A stretch of DNA of 64,000 nt from Rallus limicola (Eukaryota > Chordata > Aves > Gruiformes > Rallidae), in the NCBI GenBank assembly GCA_022605955.1, contig JAKCOZ010000018.1, positions 10,114,001-10,178,000 of the forward strand, given 5' to 3'. Each line of letters begins with the position of its first letter. Positions within the stretch are counted from its first letter, which is position 1. The position numbers were made by a program, and so were the translations under genes. This document shows positions 12,240 to 25,147 of the stretch, piece after piece. The notes beneath the pieces were generated by a model. It did no database searches. It had not been told where the DNA came from and saw only the letters and a list, made by a program, of their open reading frames with translations.

Positions 12240-12395
12240 GCAGCGCGGTGCAACGCGGTTATCTCTAATGCCTGGGAGCGGGGAAGGGATTAATATTCAT
12301 CACAAGGGAGCGGAGCATATGGAATATGAATAATGCTAATTGTGCCTGTATAGATTTAGTGTAAGAAGCTTCCATGCATTAAGGAGGGAGGGAAT
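12240..12395. promoter_or_regulatory. AT-rich candidate enhancer with POU/homeodomain-like sites
   Basis: Between GC-rich flanks this patch holds GCGGTTATCTCTAATGCC, GGGATTAATATTCATCAC, CATATGGAATATGAATAATG, GCTAATTGTGCC and CATGCATTAAGG. ATATTCAT and ATATGAAT form an inverted pair of POU-like sites. It is the most enhancer-like patch in the left half by composition, though no conservation data are available. Confidence 0.3.
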
Positions 12396-14827
12396 TAGTT
12401 CTTCTCCGAACCGTTTCAGGCTCATTTGCGGTGCAGGAGTGCCTGGCTGCCTGTGGGGTTTGAGCTGGGGGTGAGGGTAAAACTTGTGTCCCATGCCTGA
12501 GTGCGGGAGAGGCTTGGGGACGCGGGGCAGCCGCACGGGTGGGCTCATGCACCCTCTGCTTCTCAAAAGGTGGAATGATGGGGCAAACTCGGTCACTGCA
12601 GGTGCCAAGGAGGAAAAGGGGTCTACCTGCAGATACATGAGCCCTGCTCCCGTGGGCTGTGTTGACCAGAGACCCCCCCTCCAGCCTCTGAGCCTGCCTG
12701 CCTGGCTGTTTTTCCATGTGTGTGGCCCTGCTGGGCTCCTGGTCTCAGGGGCCAAGGTCAGCAGTGTGGGGCTGGCAGATGCATTGTGCTTCCCTCTGCC
12801 TGCATTTACCTGCTCCTGGGCACAGGCAGCAGTGGTTTGTGGCAGGAGGGAGCTGGAAGGAGGCAGTGCCCTGTGCTCAGGGGGCTGAGCGGTTAAAGAG
12901 GTGCAGGAGGGCAAGAGAATCTCATGCCTTAAACCTTCATCCCATTTACCTCCCAGGGATGACAGTTGGTGCCTCATTTTAATCAAATCATCCCAGGGCT
13001 TTAGTAAGGAGTGAAGGAGAAGGCTCATTTGCTTGACTGGGTGGTAGAGGCAGGGGCCTCAGCAGAGCCCCCCTGGCCCCAGGAGAGCACATCCCCTTCT
13101 TGTGTGCTATGGGCTGACATGGGGCAGTGTCACCTTGGTTATGGGATAAGCAGTCATGGTCACTGGGGGCCTGGTAGGTGCAGCGGGGTATCCTAGAACT
13201 GCAGTGGGGGATCCCAGCTGGACACCCCTCTTTTGCCATGCTCCCCAGAGGTGGCCCTATGGCAGCAGGGAGCTCCGGAAGGGCTGGAGCCATCCCTCTC
13301 CTGGGGGCTAGAGCTGCCCTGGGTGGATTTGCAGCTCCAGGAGAGGATGGAAAGCACCCAGGGTCCAGCTGCTCCCTGAGATGCCTCCAGTCATCCCTGT
13401 GGCTGTAAGGTGAGGAATGCTCCATGCCTTCTCTGGGCTCTCTGGGATCAGCAGACACAATTATCTCAGGCTTGACCACTGGTCTCTTTCTCCCCTCCCA
13501 TAGAACGTGGGATTCCTCTTTCTGCACTTTGATCTCTCCAATTTTTAGCTCATTCTGGCTGCTTCATAGGCACTAATCCCTCTGCAGGCACCGGGGAGAA
13601 TCCACCTACACTCCATGCAGCAATCACTTAAATCTTATTGTGTAAACAAAATCTCAAACACGAAATCCCTAATCCTTAATGGCTGAAGCCTCCAATACTC
13701 TTCTCCTGTGTCCCACCCATGAGAGACTGGAAGATGGGGAAGGTCACTGGCATGTTTGCTCCCATCCTCAACCTCAGCCCAGATTAAACATCCCCACAGC
13801 CTTTTAACCTTTGTTTTTTCCTTTCTTCCCAGTGGTCCACAACGGTGAGCCAACCCCCGTCCCCCTCTCTGCTCTGGCGCATTTGTTCAGCTTAGGGGAT
13901 CAAACTGGGTGACATTTGGAGTTGGGATATTTAAAATGCAAATCTCCCTTCGGTAGATAAATGGAATTTGCTCCCTCTTATGAAGGGAACCTCTGGGGAG
14001 AGCCGAGCGCCGCAGCCGGCCAGCTCTGAATGCAAAATCCAGCTGGAGGGGGAGGAATCACTGCCCCAGCCCCCCCATCCCAGCACTTCTGGGCAAACCC
14101 TCATGTGATAACCATCCTCACCACCGTGAAGGCACCCGAATTTCCCTCAAACACAACAGAGAGGTAAGAGCACGGGGCTGGCAGGGAGACCTGCAGTATT
14201 TCTGGGTTACAGCCAGGGAGGGAGAAATCTCAGTGGCCGCTGGTGTAATCCCAGAATTGATGTTTTCTTCCTCTGTGCCCCGGGTGCTGCTGATGTATCA
14301 TCTTCTCTCCCTCCCAGCTCGGAAATTAAAGCTTTCGCCACTTTTCTCGCTGCAGAGGAACAAATGTGTGTCTGAGAGAGAGAGATTTACACTTTGCTTT
14401 ACCTTTCAGAAATGGAGCGTGATTTTCCAGCCACTGCAGATGCTGGGCCTGTCCTGACGCATTGTCAGGGGGGTGGGGTGTGAAGGAGCCCCCCTCCCTG
14501 CCTCTGTCCCTCCTGGCCTGCCCACAGCAACCTGGGTGGGTTTATATCCAAAAGGGCTTGTCTGGGAGAAGGTTGAGATCCTCTGTCGCTCCCCACCCCC
14601 AACCCTGACCTTGTGCTCCCCCCTTGCCTCCCCACCCAGGGATGCAGGCTCCCAGCTAGGCTGATTCACCTCCTGGCAATGTTGTCCTTGCAACCTGCTG
14701 TCTGTGGTCCCACCACCCCTCCATGAAGGGAGGAGAACCAAGGAGAGCATCTTTAGGAAAAGATGCTCGATTTGCTGCCAACCTCATCCAGGATGTGCCT
14801 CCAGACACCGGACTGCAGCTGATTTAA

Positions 14828-14879
14828 GGGGGGAGGATGGGGAGGGGGATGATGGGGTGGGGGTGGGGGGGGACAGGGG
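14828..14879 (+). other. G-run cluster with G-quadruplex potential
   Basis: Within about 50 bases there are seven runs of four or more G, separated by one to six bases. This far exceeds the four G3 runs needed for an intramolecular G-quadruplex on the plus strand. Formation in vivo is untested. Confidence 0.6.
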
Positions 14880-17843
14880 AGTGTATAAATGGCATCAGGG
14901 TTGGAATGGAACAGAGCAGCCCTGGGTGGGAAAGCCCTGGGAGGGCTGAGGTGGGGTTCACCAACCCTGGAGCCATGCACAGGCAGCAGCTCCTTCCCTG
15001 CCTGCAGCTGACCTGCTTGCCCCCCTGCTACCCTCCCACCCAACAACAGTTTAAGCAAAGGAGAAGATGATGCAGAAGTTCAGGCAGCAGTTTGGGCTGG
15101 TCCTGGGCTCCTGCAGTGGTGTCAGAGGGCGGGCTGGGGGCTCCCCGTAAACCCCGATACACTGAGGCATATCTGGAGCCTCATAAATGCACTCTGGGAA
15201 TGGGGGAAAAGCAATTTGAATTTCAACTTTGATGCATAATGTGCTTTCTCTAAAAAACCAGCCTTCTTGGCAGGGACCAGGCAACTTCCCACTAAATCTC
15301 CTGGAGGAGTGTGTTGCCAGTTGCAGAGATAAAACCTCAATGAAACACAATTAGCTTCCACTTGGATTAGCCAAATTCACCTCTCTCCTCCCACCCAGCC
15401 ATCCCAGCCCAGCAGCAGTGTGGGGACTGCTCAGTGCCAACCTCCTGCATGTCCCCAAACCCCACCGGGATGGGGATGGTGGCTCTGCCCCGGGGGGAGG
15501 ATAACTCTCTCTCTTCACGGTTAAGGGGAAAGGACGTGTGATGAATGCAGGAGAGCCGGAGCGCTGCAGGGCAGCGGCTCATCGCGGCTGGTTTGCTGCT
15601 GTTCTTGGCTGTTTGGAGGCTGGTGGGGAGCCTGGGGCAGTGTCCCCATAATGTCCGACACAGTCTAGCCAGCTGGGGGTCAGGACATGGCACCACTGTC
15701 TCCCTTCCCTGCTCAGTCCCAAAGGGGAGAAGGGGACAGAGGGGACCAGGGGACCTGCTCGTGGTGAAGGTCACTGAGACATACTCCCTTTAGGCAGGAA
15801 CACCTTGAATATTGATTTAGGGTTTTTTCCTAAGGCTGGGATATTTTCCAGTCTTGGAGTTTTCAGTCTTAAGCATCACTCATGGTGGGGGTGGCTCACC
15901 CCTGTTTGGCCCAACTCAATCAAGTATCACACTGAGCCCAGATATGTGTCAGCCTTGCTTGTGCCCCAGGTGCCTTTTTGGAGCAGGCTTCCAGCTCTGG
16001 GCTGGGTCATGGTGCCCTGGAGACAGGCTGGCAGGGAGTGAGCACAGAGGAGGTGGGAGAAATGCCTCAGAGCCATCCCAGAGAGAGGAGCGCTCCTCCA
16101 GCCCCATAGCATCCACCCCACCAGGGAGCAGCTTCAGGAAGGACCAGGAGATGCTGACAGGGCTCTGAGGGGAAACTGGCCTGTTAATCAAGAGCTTAAT
16201 TACCCCAAAACGAACAGTGGACTGAGCTCAACCTTGAAGTAGGCCAAGCGAGTGAAGCACCCTTGGGGAGGGATGGGGGAGGTGAGCTCAGGGCACACTT
16301 TGCCTTCTGTGTTACTTTCAAATATCTGTGAGATCCATACACAGGGAGAACAAAACCCCACAGCCCCCTTGGTTGTCACCAAGGTGTCTCTGTTGTCACC
16401 AAGATGCCCTTGTCCCTCACTTCCATCCCTCACATCAGTCCCATCATCCTGCTCATGGGTGCTGGCACGCACATCCAGCCCAGGGAAAGGGGCTGTGGCC
16501 CCTCTGCCATGCATGGGGGGCTATGGGGTGCCTGGATCTTCTGCAGTACAGGACAGCAGCATGCCTCAGCCTGGGGAATGAGCAGGAATGATCCAAACAC
16601 GGTCCAGACTCAGCACAGCCTGGGGACATCGTGCCAGTGAGACGATGCAGGATGGGGATCATATTTATCCTCTGTCAATATGACATATGCCAGGGAAGGG
16701 GTTGCTGGTGGGGTGGGCATTTCTGCTGCTGGAGGAGGGAGGGAAGTTTGTGAGCTGGAAAGGGAGAAGAATTTCTTTGGCTTGGTGCGTTTTGCTGCAG
16801 AAAGGCTCTTTCAGCTCCAAGGGTAAGGGAAATGAAACAGAAAAATGCCTCTCATTGAGCAAAAGGGATGGAGAGCCCTGCGTAATAGTGCTGTCTGCAG
16901 GGGCTTCTCGCTCCGTATTTGCATCCAGCGTGGCCTTGTGCCAGTGCCTGCAGGGACTGCGCTACCGCAAGGTGCGCTGTGTGCTGCCATGGGAGATGGG
17001 GGCAGGAGGGGGTGAGCTCCCAGACCCACAGCTCTGGGGTGGGGACAGCCATGTCTGTCACTTGCCCCATGGGTGATGGGCAGTGTCCAGGGAGAGGACA
17101 GGTGGGCACTCTCCATGAAGATACCTGTCAACTCCTGGTGAGGTCCCACAGGGGCCTGGGGTCTCTCTGACACGGGCTGAGTCTGGAGGTGGTTCAATTG
17201 AAGCCTGTGGGCAGCCCTGAGGGTCTCCTGCTCGCTGGGACATGGGCAGAGCTGGCATGTCCTCTTGCCTTGCCTGCAACTGCATGGCCCCAGGGCAGAG
17301 CCCCCAGCAAGGACCCCAAGCCCAGGCGGGGCACGGCCGCAGGCACTCCTTGGGGGATGCTCTTTCCTCCCCATTTGTATGATTGGGATTTTTAGAGATC
17401 CAAGTAGTTGTCATGGGTGTGTGGAGAGGAAGAACAACATTTGCTCCAGAGCTTTGCCGACTAATTCATCCTCCAATAAATTAATGATCAGCGCTGGTGC
17501 TGCTTTTAATCAGCATCAGTCCCTGTGTTCCTGGGGTGGGAGGGTGCTGCCTTTGCCCCCAGTGCTTTGGGATCCTGCTGGCAGGCAGTGGGGGCCAGGG
17601 GGAGCAGAGCAGGCCGGGACTGTGTGGCCCCTGCAGTGGTGCAAACACCACGGGGGTGGCAGCAGCCTGCCAGCCCTGCCCAAGGCGGGTGGCTGGGCTG
17701 TGACAGGGCCCCACAGTGCCTGGAGCGGCTGTGGGGGGAAGTCCCCAGGGAAACCATGGGGCTGGGAGCAGGAATAGAGCTGGGGAGATGGCAGACTGCG
17801 ACCCAGCACCCCATCCTGTGTCAAGGACAGCAAACCCACATAG

Positions 17844-17846
<3 letters not shown>

Positions 17847-17887
<41 letters not shown>
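17847..17887. repeat. (GT)n microsatellite
   Basis: An uninterrupted 41-base GT run (20.5 units). It is the only long dinucleotide repeat in the window, likely polymorphic and useful as a marker. It makes a run of His-Thr or Cys-Val codons in shadow frames, which should not be read as protein. Confidence 0.98.
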
Positions 17888-17889
<2 letters not shown>

Positions 17890-20479
17890 ACACCAGGGAG
17901 GCGGCTATTGCAGCGTCTGCTTGCTGGGGGGGGGACATGGGGGCATCTGTTCCAGCAGAGCTCCCTCTGGCATCCATCTCCTTGACAAATGGTGCTTGGT
18001 TTGGTGGCAGAACCTTAACAAAAGCAGTGCCAGCTGCAGGCATGGGGACAGGAGGATGCACTAGGGGAGAAAGGAGAAGAAAAGGACAGAAGGATGTTGG
18101 ATGTAATTCTTGGCAGTAGCCAAATGGCTCCCTGGCAGGACAGTGTCTTGCTGCCTGGCCAGAGGTGTCCAGATCGCTGCAGCCAGCCCTGTGCAATGGG
18201 ATCTCTTGCTACCAGAAGGTGCATTGCTGGTTGGAAGCTGGGTCTGGGGATGGTCTTCTTCAGCCCATTTTCTGGTTGCGAGAAGGTGCTGGGTACCATG
18301 TGGGGTCAGGCTGCTGCTGGGTGGGTGTTGTGGGGCTGTGCAAGCCCCCAGGCCAGAGAGCAGCAAGCTAGAGGCACTGCTGTGTCTTGGGTTGTCTGGG
18401 ATGATGCAGTCCCAGCAGGGCCAGGACATTGGGTGTCTGTGGCTGGACAGATGGGCAGGACTCTGTTGTTGCAGCACCAGCAGCTCCAGCTGAAGTAGTG
18501 CCATCCCAGTACCTGGGGGACACCGAAGTCCTGGGTCCATCAGGACCTCAGCTAAAGGAGGACTTTTTGGAGACTATAGGGCAATGAGGTTTATGGGACC
18601 CCTGGGTCCTTAGGGGAACAGGAGGTTCCTTAATCCAGGGACATGTTTCACTCATACTTGTGCCCTCTAGTGGCTTTGTCCCTCTGCTGTCCCACAGCCA
18701 TCCCCACAGTGCCACAGCCAAGCTTCTGGTCCCATGGCCACCATTCCATTGGGATCAGCCTGGCCCTGTACCTGCGGCCCTGGCTGCCTTGGTATTCAGG
18801 GGTGGTGGGGAAACGTTGGGCAAGAAGTGCTTGGGAGAGGCCAGGAGGGCACTGCGGCACCACGTGATGCCATCCCCATGGTCATCTCCTTCAGTCTGGA
18901 AAGGGGTGCTGCTCCTTGTTTTTGAGGTGTTTTGGCATGGGAAGAGGCGATGGATCCCAAAACCTTTCCAGAGGCTTGAATCCTCAGCCCAGACTTGGGT
19001 GAGTGACCTCCAACTGGCATTTCATTCCAGAAAAGCAAATCTTGAGATTACTAACACAAAGTTTCTCATTTTTTGGCTGCTTGGGGCTGTTCACTACCTT
19101 TCTATCTCCTCTGTGTTTAATCACATGACAGCCTGAAAAAAAAAACCCCAACACCCTTTCTTCTCATTCTACTGATGTTTCTCTTTTATCTAAAAGAAAT
19201 AAAACGCTCCTTTGCCTCTGGCCCACGGCAGCTACTGCTTCTCAGCTGCGCTCCGTGGGGAGGGGACACTGGGACGCTCCATGGCTGCTCCTGCCTCCCA
19301 TGTGCATCTTCTGTTCCCTGTGTCTTCTCTCTGCATGTTTTTGGACCGTACCCAGAGCTGCAGCAAGGATGAGCAGGGTGTGAGAATCCCATCCAAGGCA
19401 TTGTGGTTCCCTGGGGTGCCTGGTGGAGCAGGGTGAGAATGGGGACCTGTGCACCAGAGCACCTGTGTCCTCTGCGGGGACAGGGGAATGGGGGTGTCCC
19501 CAGGCACTTGACAGGCATCTTTCTTTGTGCTCTCACTGCTAGCAGGGGGATGTTTCCTATCTGAGAAAGCAGATGTTTGTTAGGAGCTTCCTAAATTGTT
19601 TCTCTTCCCTCCTAGAATCACTGCCTGGAGAGAGAATTAAATTCTCTTTTGTTGTCTGTTTAGGGGAAAACAAAACCAAATGTGACCTGTAGAAGTTCCT
19701 GCCACTGCATCCCCAGGGCTGGCACCCCTGCCCCAGGAACAGGATCAGCCCATCGCTGAAAGCCACAGCCACCATGGCCGACAGTCCCCAGGGGATGGGA
19801 CAGAGGATGGATGCTGGGACTAGCTTGTTTGATGGCTGCATGACGGCAGTGACCTGGAGCTGCAGCTTCAAGCCCCTCTGCTTGCACTGAGCCAACCCAT
19901 CCTCATGGCCTCTGGTCCATGCACTGAGTGGTGTCAGGCCTCGGTCAGCACAGGGAGGGGCAGCAGGGCTGCAGATAGCAACTGCCACAGATGTTCTGCA
20001 TTTTGGAGTTCTCCCCCTTCCAGCCTCGTTAGTACTGAAATTAAAAGCAAGTGTTTGTGAATTGGTAGCTATTCTCCAAGACCCTAATTAGCGAATCTCT
20101 TCATCCCCCGGGGCTGCAATCTAATAATAAAAAAAACCCAAAACCCAACACCCAAACAAGCCCCAAACCTTGTTTGATGGATTGAGAGCGCTACTGGAAC
20201 AGTTGGAAATGGCTCTTCCTGCTTAGCATGGTAATTAAACACTTCAATTGCAATTATTTTTGCAATTAGATAAGTCTCTAATTGTTATCATAGGTGATGG
20301 GGGTGTGTCTGCTAGATCTTTCTCCCTGGGCAGGGGGTGAAGCCTGGACGTTGCAGGAGTTTGGAAGTCTGCTGTTGGGTGGCTTGTTTGGAGAAGAGCC
20401 CTCTGCATGTTGGGCTGTGAGGACTTGTTTCCTGGCTCTGCAAAGGAAGGCGCTGCTGAGGTAACCTCTGTCCTGAGGT
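17888..20479. other. Non-coding stretch
   Basis: I see no gene. The end of the stretch (about 20030-20290) is AT-rich with homeodomain cores and is listed separately. Confidence 0.5.
20030..20290. promoter_or_regulatory. AT-rich homeodomain/GATA-site patch next to CpG island 2
   Basis: Cores seen: CCTAATTAGCG, GGTAATTAAAC, TTCAATTGCAATTA, TTGCAATTAGATAAG (with GATAAG at 20269-20274) and TCTAATTGTTATC. It ends about 200 bases before CpG island 2, so it could be a proximal enhancer of that promoter. The role is inferred. Confidence 0.3.
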
Positions 20480-21160
20480 GCTTGTAGCTTCTTGTCCCGG
20501 GGGGGGGGTGGATGGGGTGGGGGTGTCCTGTCAGGGCATCACCTTGCTGCAGGCTTTCTCTCGCTCATTGATGCTTCGGTGGGGCTCGGGGCTGCTCGGG
20601 CTGGTGCTGCGGGGCTCCGGGGGTGCAGCCCACCCCCACCTGGGCTCTTGGCGAGCCATGTGCTCTCTGCCATCCCCCGCTTGCTAGCGCAAGGGCCGAC
20701 TCCGCCGAGGTGCGTGCGGCAGGCGCTGGGGCGAAGCGCCGCGGTTGCTGTGGGGGTGGCAGGGAAGTTGGGGAGCGGAGTGGGGCGCGGGGGAGGGGAG
20801 CTCTGCCCGAGCCGCGGGTGTTTCGGGGAACCCAGCCCGGTGTGGTGGCGGGTGAAGCGCGGCCGGGAGCGAGGGGCCGGGCACGGCAGGTCTGTCCCCG
20901 GCAGCAAGCAGGGGGAGCTCCGAGCCCGCGCTGCTCCGCGGAGGGCGGCGGGTCCGGGCGGGGGCCCGGCAGAGCGGCGGCAGCGCTCGGGGCCGCGGGA
21001 GTTGGGGTGTCCCCTGGTCCGGCCACTCAGCGAGTGGGTGTCGGGCACCCCGGCCTGGCTCCGTGCAGGGAGCCCTTTTCAGCCGCCCCCACCCACCGGC
21101 AGCCCCCCGAGGCTGGTGGCAGGGGTGTCCCGGGGCAGATGGAGGGGCACTTGAGACCCG
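20480..21160. promoter_or_regulatory. CpG island 2
   Basis: About 680 bases of dense CpG, peaking at about 20680-21060, with GC-box-like cores and an octet G run near 20500. It is a probable promoter. Splice-donor matches exist on both strands: minus GAGCCCAG|GTGGGG at 20640/20639 and plus GCCGAG|GTGCGT at 20709/20710. The minus-strand reading would give a first exon for the same downstream gene as CpG island 1 (possibly CPLX2 from synteny); the plus-strand reading would point back towards HRH2. I cannot decide, and see no coding exon attached to either. Confidence 0.75.
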
Positions 21161-22773
21161 GCTCTGCCCTCGCCTGTTCTTCCTCCCAGAGCAAAGCCCT
21201 GGCATACAGGGAACCAGCTGGCCTGGGGGCTCAGCACCCTTCTTTCCCGGGGGGATCCCGCAAACAGCGGTGTCTGTGCCTCACTGTGTCGGGGCTGATG
21301 TGAGTCAGGCTTATTCCAGGAGGAAAGCTCTTGCCCTGCAGCACAGGAGGGGGGTTTGTTCCTTCTGGCCTTAGCTGGGTCCTTGCTGCCAGCTCCTCCC
21401 TTCTTCCCACCAATTTGGGGACTGGGGGGAATTGGCTGGTTCCACAAGACAAGGTGCTGTCTGGAGGGGGTGTGTGTGTGGGGTATGTGCCAGCCCTGCT
21501 CAGGGCAGCCACCGCCTGTGTCCTGGGAGCTTGTGGTGTGTGTGTTCAGGTTCTGTCCCAGCATAGGGATGGGGATGGGATAGGAGGGTGTAGGGGGGCA
21601 GAGAGGCTCCTCTCAGGACAGTGCATCCAAATAAACCAGTCATCTCATTTTCCCTCTGTTAAACACATTTTTATACTGTTGATAACTTCTGCATGGGGTC
21701 AGTGCAGAAACATCCTGTTCTGGCAGTCTTAAATGTTGAGTTTCTGGGGAGGGCAGAGCCCAGGGACAAACCCCAGCTGCTTAGTGTCTCCTTGTGGTCC
21801 AGAAGGCTCCTGGACTTTTCTTTCTTGCAGTGGGGCTGGGACAGAACCAGAGTGAGGACAGCCCCGGGGATGCCAAAACCCCACCAATATGGGAGGCAGG
21901 CTTGCTCTGGCATGGATGCTGCAGGACTGGGCATCCTGTGTGTGGACACTTGTGGCTGCTGACATCTGCTGTGCCTAGCCCTCCTGCCACATCGTGTCCC
22001 CCTGCTTCTGCCAGGACCCCTGTCCCCTTCAAGGGGTGGGTAAGTCCTTTGGACAGGGCACCAGAAAGAGTAGTGTCTGTATTTCACTTATTCGTTCTCG
22101 GCTGGTCTGCCTGGCCCCAAGACTTTGACTGTAGCCCCTTTTCCCCCTGCCCAATGCCCCCTCAGCCTGATCTGCTGCCCTGAGCCTGGGGGATGTACAC
22201 CCCCATCCTGATCCAGCTCCTCAGGCCTCACTGCCTGCTGGTGCAGGGCTCGACGCTGGAGGTGTCATGGCCCCAGTGGGGCAAGGGAGAGGTTCTTCTG
22301 CATCTCCTCTGAGGCTCTTCAAACACACCACCCTCCTGGGAAGAAACTTGAGTAGGCAAAGGCCCCTCCAGCAGTGTCTGGCTGGGGATGGAACAAATGC
22401 TGTGTGCCAGGGCAGGTATCCTGCAGGGGAACAGAGAGGGGGTTCAATGGCTTTGCAGGGTGCGTGTGGGTCCCTTTTGTACTTATCAGTATAACCAATG
22501 CCGCACTGAGCACCCACTGTGCCGGTGAGGTATTGTGGTGTGCTGCTGTAAGGGTGCTGAGCAGGCTCACATCATGCAATGACCCATCATTTTGCATCTC
22601 TCTGAGTAATGTTACTTTGCTTTGTGGCTTTCTCTGCTTTTCCCATCCATCTGGGCTAGCCAGCAGTGGTGGGGTTGTCACCTCTGCAAATAGCTTGATA
22701 AAAGTGCCTGGGTTTGGCAGTACTGCTTCTCCTATGGCCCTTCTCTGTGCTGCTGCAAGTGGTTGTGGGGGAC

Positions 22774-22790
22774 TTTTTTTTTTTTTTTTT
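22774..22790. repeat. Poly(T) run of 17
   Basis: An uninterrupted T17 homopolymer flanked by G-rich sequence. It could be the reverse of a retroposed A-tail, but I recognise no element beside it. Confidence 0.9.
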
Positions 22791-25147
22791 GGGTAGGTGT
22801 CCTATGTGAAGTGATATTTCCTGTCCCCACCCCCATGGTGCAGAAAGGAAACCTGTGGCTACACCAGGACCTCAGATCTCCTGCAAACCTCTCCTCCAGA
22901 TCAACTTTGCTTCATCTGCTGATTAGATTAGCAGTCTTTCGGGGGATGGCTGGTAGTTTGCCTTTACCTCATGGAAACTAAATGTGTTTCAGAAGATACG
23001 TGCATCAAAGGAAAACTGTGAACCAGAAGAGCTGGAATTAGTGTTCCCTCCGCCTCTGCTGTTGGGCAGTGACGGGAGCAGAGGTGATTATGACTTGTCT
23101 GCAGTCCTGGGTGGTGAGCACTGTGTCTTCCCCAGGGAAAGTTCATTCTAAGCTGTTGCACCTTTCAGGCATGGGGTTTCACCCTGCTCCCTCCTATGGC
23201 AGTCCTGGGGCCCTGGTGATGCCACCGCGGGGAGCAACCTCTGCACTGTAATCTCCCTGCTGAGCCGTGCTTATGCCTTGGGATGTCACATCTAGGGACT
23301 TGGAGCCTAGCAGGGCCTGATGAGGTCATGGGGACCTTGCTCTCCAAGCCTCCGGGTCTCCTTCTGCTGATGGACAATGGCATCTCCCAGGTGGGCAGTC
23401 CTTCCCAGAGGTGCAGGCTGATGCTGTGCTCCAGAGTAGGGAGGCGGGGAGGGGCTGTGCTCTCCTACAACAGCCGCAGCTCCCTCCCAGCTGTGTGTGT
23501 GGGCAGTAGCACCGGCTCTCACCATAACCTTGGCTAAGGTTAGCAGTGCTCAGTGTGCAGCAGGGACAAGTGTACCTAGCTTCCAGCACGTGAATGACCG
23601 TATTTTTCCCCCTAGGGTGCAGTCAATATGTGAGAGCACAGGTTATCAGCATGCAGGATTGGAGGGAGAACATGCAGAGGTCAGGGTGACCTTGCCTGGC
23701 TCTTTCCAAGAAGAGCTGTGCAAAGTGGCTCTCTGGAGCTGAGAGGCATCCCTGTAAGTGGCAGCCACGTCCTCAAACCCAGCACCGCTGAGAGAGAGCA
23801 GCAATGCCTGGTGCAGCTCAGCCCCTCACCCTGGAAGCCCTGCCAGCATCCCTGCGAAAGCTGCTGGCAATTTACGTGGAGCTGTTGTAGGCTTGCATGA
23901 AAATGAAGTGTGTGAGGAGTCTGTGGTCTGAACACAGCTGCCTCTGCAGTGTGTGGAGGGACAGGCAGGGTGCAGGTATCTCCCAGGGCATCGCAGGGCA
24001 GTGGTGTAGGTGCACGCACCCAGAGCAGCTGGGGGTGGGAGGGTGCACAGCTCTGTGCATGGGGTGGGGTTCGGAAAGCTGCAGAGAGGAGTGAGGATGT
24101 GCTTCTGATGGCATCATCCTCTGCACCAAGAGCCACTGGGATGGGATGGCTGGACCAGGGAAAATGCAGCAGAAGCACGGCAGGAAGAGCTGCTCCCTCT
24201 CTTCACCTGCATCAGTGACCCCTGCCCTGTACTCACCCTGCGATCCTTGCCTTTCCCATGGAGTTTCTCCCTGAGGAAAATTGAGTATTATCCTTTCAGC
24301 CTCACAGGATTTGGGAAGAGGGCAGCCAGGAGTTGAAGGCTTGGAAATGTGGGTCACCGGGCAGTGGGCTGGCTGAGATTCACGGGAAAGCTCCAGCACT
24401 GGAAAGGGTTAAATTGCAGATGAAGACAGAAAGAAAAGAGAGAGAAAAATCAGTCAATCAGTGACAGCCTGCTCCAGCCTGGCTTTGCTCTATGGAGCAC
24501 TAGGCACTGCCTGCCTTGTGTCTGAATGCTCCTTCTCTTGGGTTTTTAATTTCTCTGGACCTCAGGGATTGGTCTCAGCCATGCCTGGAACTCACACGCT
24601 CCTCTTCAGAGTCCTGTCCCAGTACAGTGAAGCAGGTTCCTGGGCCCCATCACACATTGCACATACACATAGTGCTTTCCTTACTGGTTTTGCCCCTTTG
24701 GTGCCTGGTAAGGAGGCTGAAGCAGCTCTCTTCCCTTGCCTCCCTGCTTGGCCCTGTGCTCTCCACCCTCCCTGGTTCTCACCCCTGGCAATGCTTCTGG
24801 TTTTTTAATGGGTGTGGTGCTCCTGTGGCCTTTTGATTTCCAAAGCAGTGATGACCCTTGCTCCACGTTCATGAACATCACTGATATTGTCTGTAGTTCT
24901 TCAGTATTCCCACTATTGTTTGCTGGTCTCTTCTCTATGCCTGTAGCAGGAAATAACATGGCCATTAAGGGCAACGGTTCAAAATATTGTTTGTTGTGCT
25001 TTCCTGTAAATGACCCTGTGGGCCTGCTCTGAGCAGAGCAGTTCTGAGCTCTGGCCCTTGTTTGGGGGGTTATGAGTTTGTGGAGTGATTCATGTTGGGT
25101 TTTTTCTGTTAACATGGCTGGGGCAGACAACTGGGAAGACTGTGTGG

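Larger units (their letters stand above)
5191..17846. other. GC-rich non-coding stretch with AT-rich patches
   Basis: I recognise no coding exon, RNA gene or transposon. The background is G+C-rich with many short tracts of CAG, CCAGG and GGGG. Short AT-rich islands at about 6655-6795, 10140-10270, 11335-11440 and 12240-12395, and a G-run cluster at 14828-14879, stand out and are listed separately. Confidence 0.5.

Noticed and set aside
17516..18196. Open frame of about 226 aa on the minus strand with a His-Thr run
   Set aside because: The run is the (GT)n microsatellite and the rest has no family resemblance or splice support.
1..20000. Search for complexin-2 coding exons on the minus strand
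   Set aside because: I looked for the reverse complement of the conserved start and C-terminal end and found nothing. Any CPLX2 coding exons must lie outside the window.
20492..21303. Open frames over 200 aa in CpG island 2
   Set aside because: GC-rich sequence has few stop codons. Overlapping frames occur on both strands with Arg/Gly/Pro-biased composition.
23525..23542. Small hairpin TAACCTT-GGCT-AAGGTTA
   Set aside because: Seven-base arms are expected by chance many times in 64 kb.
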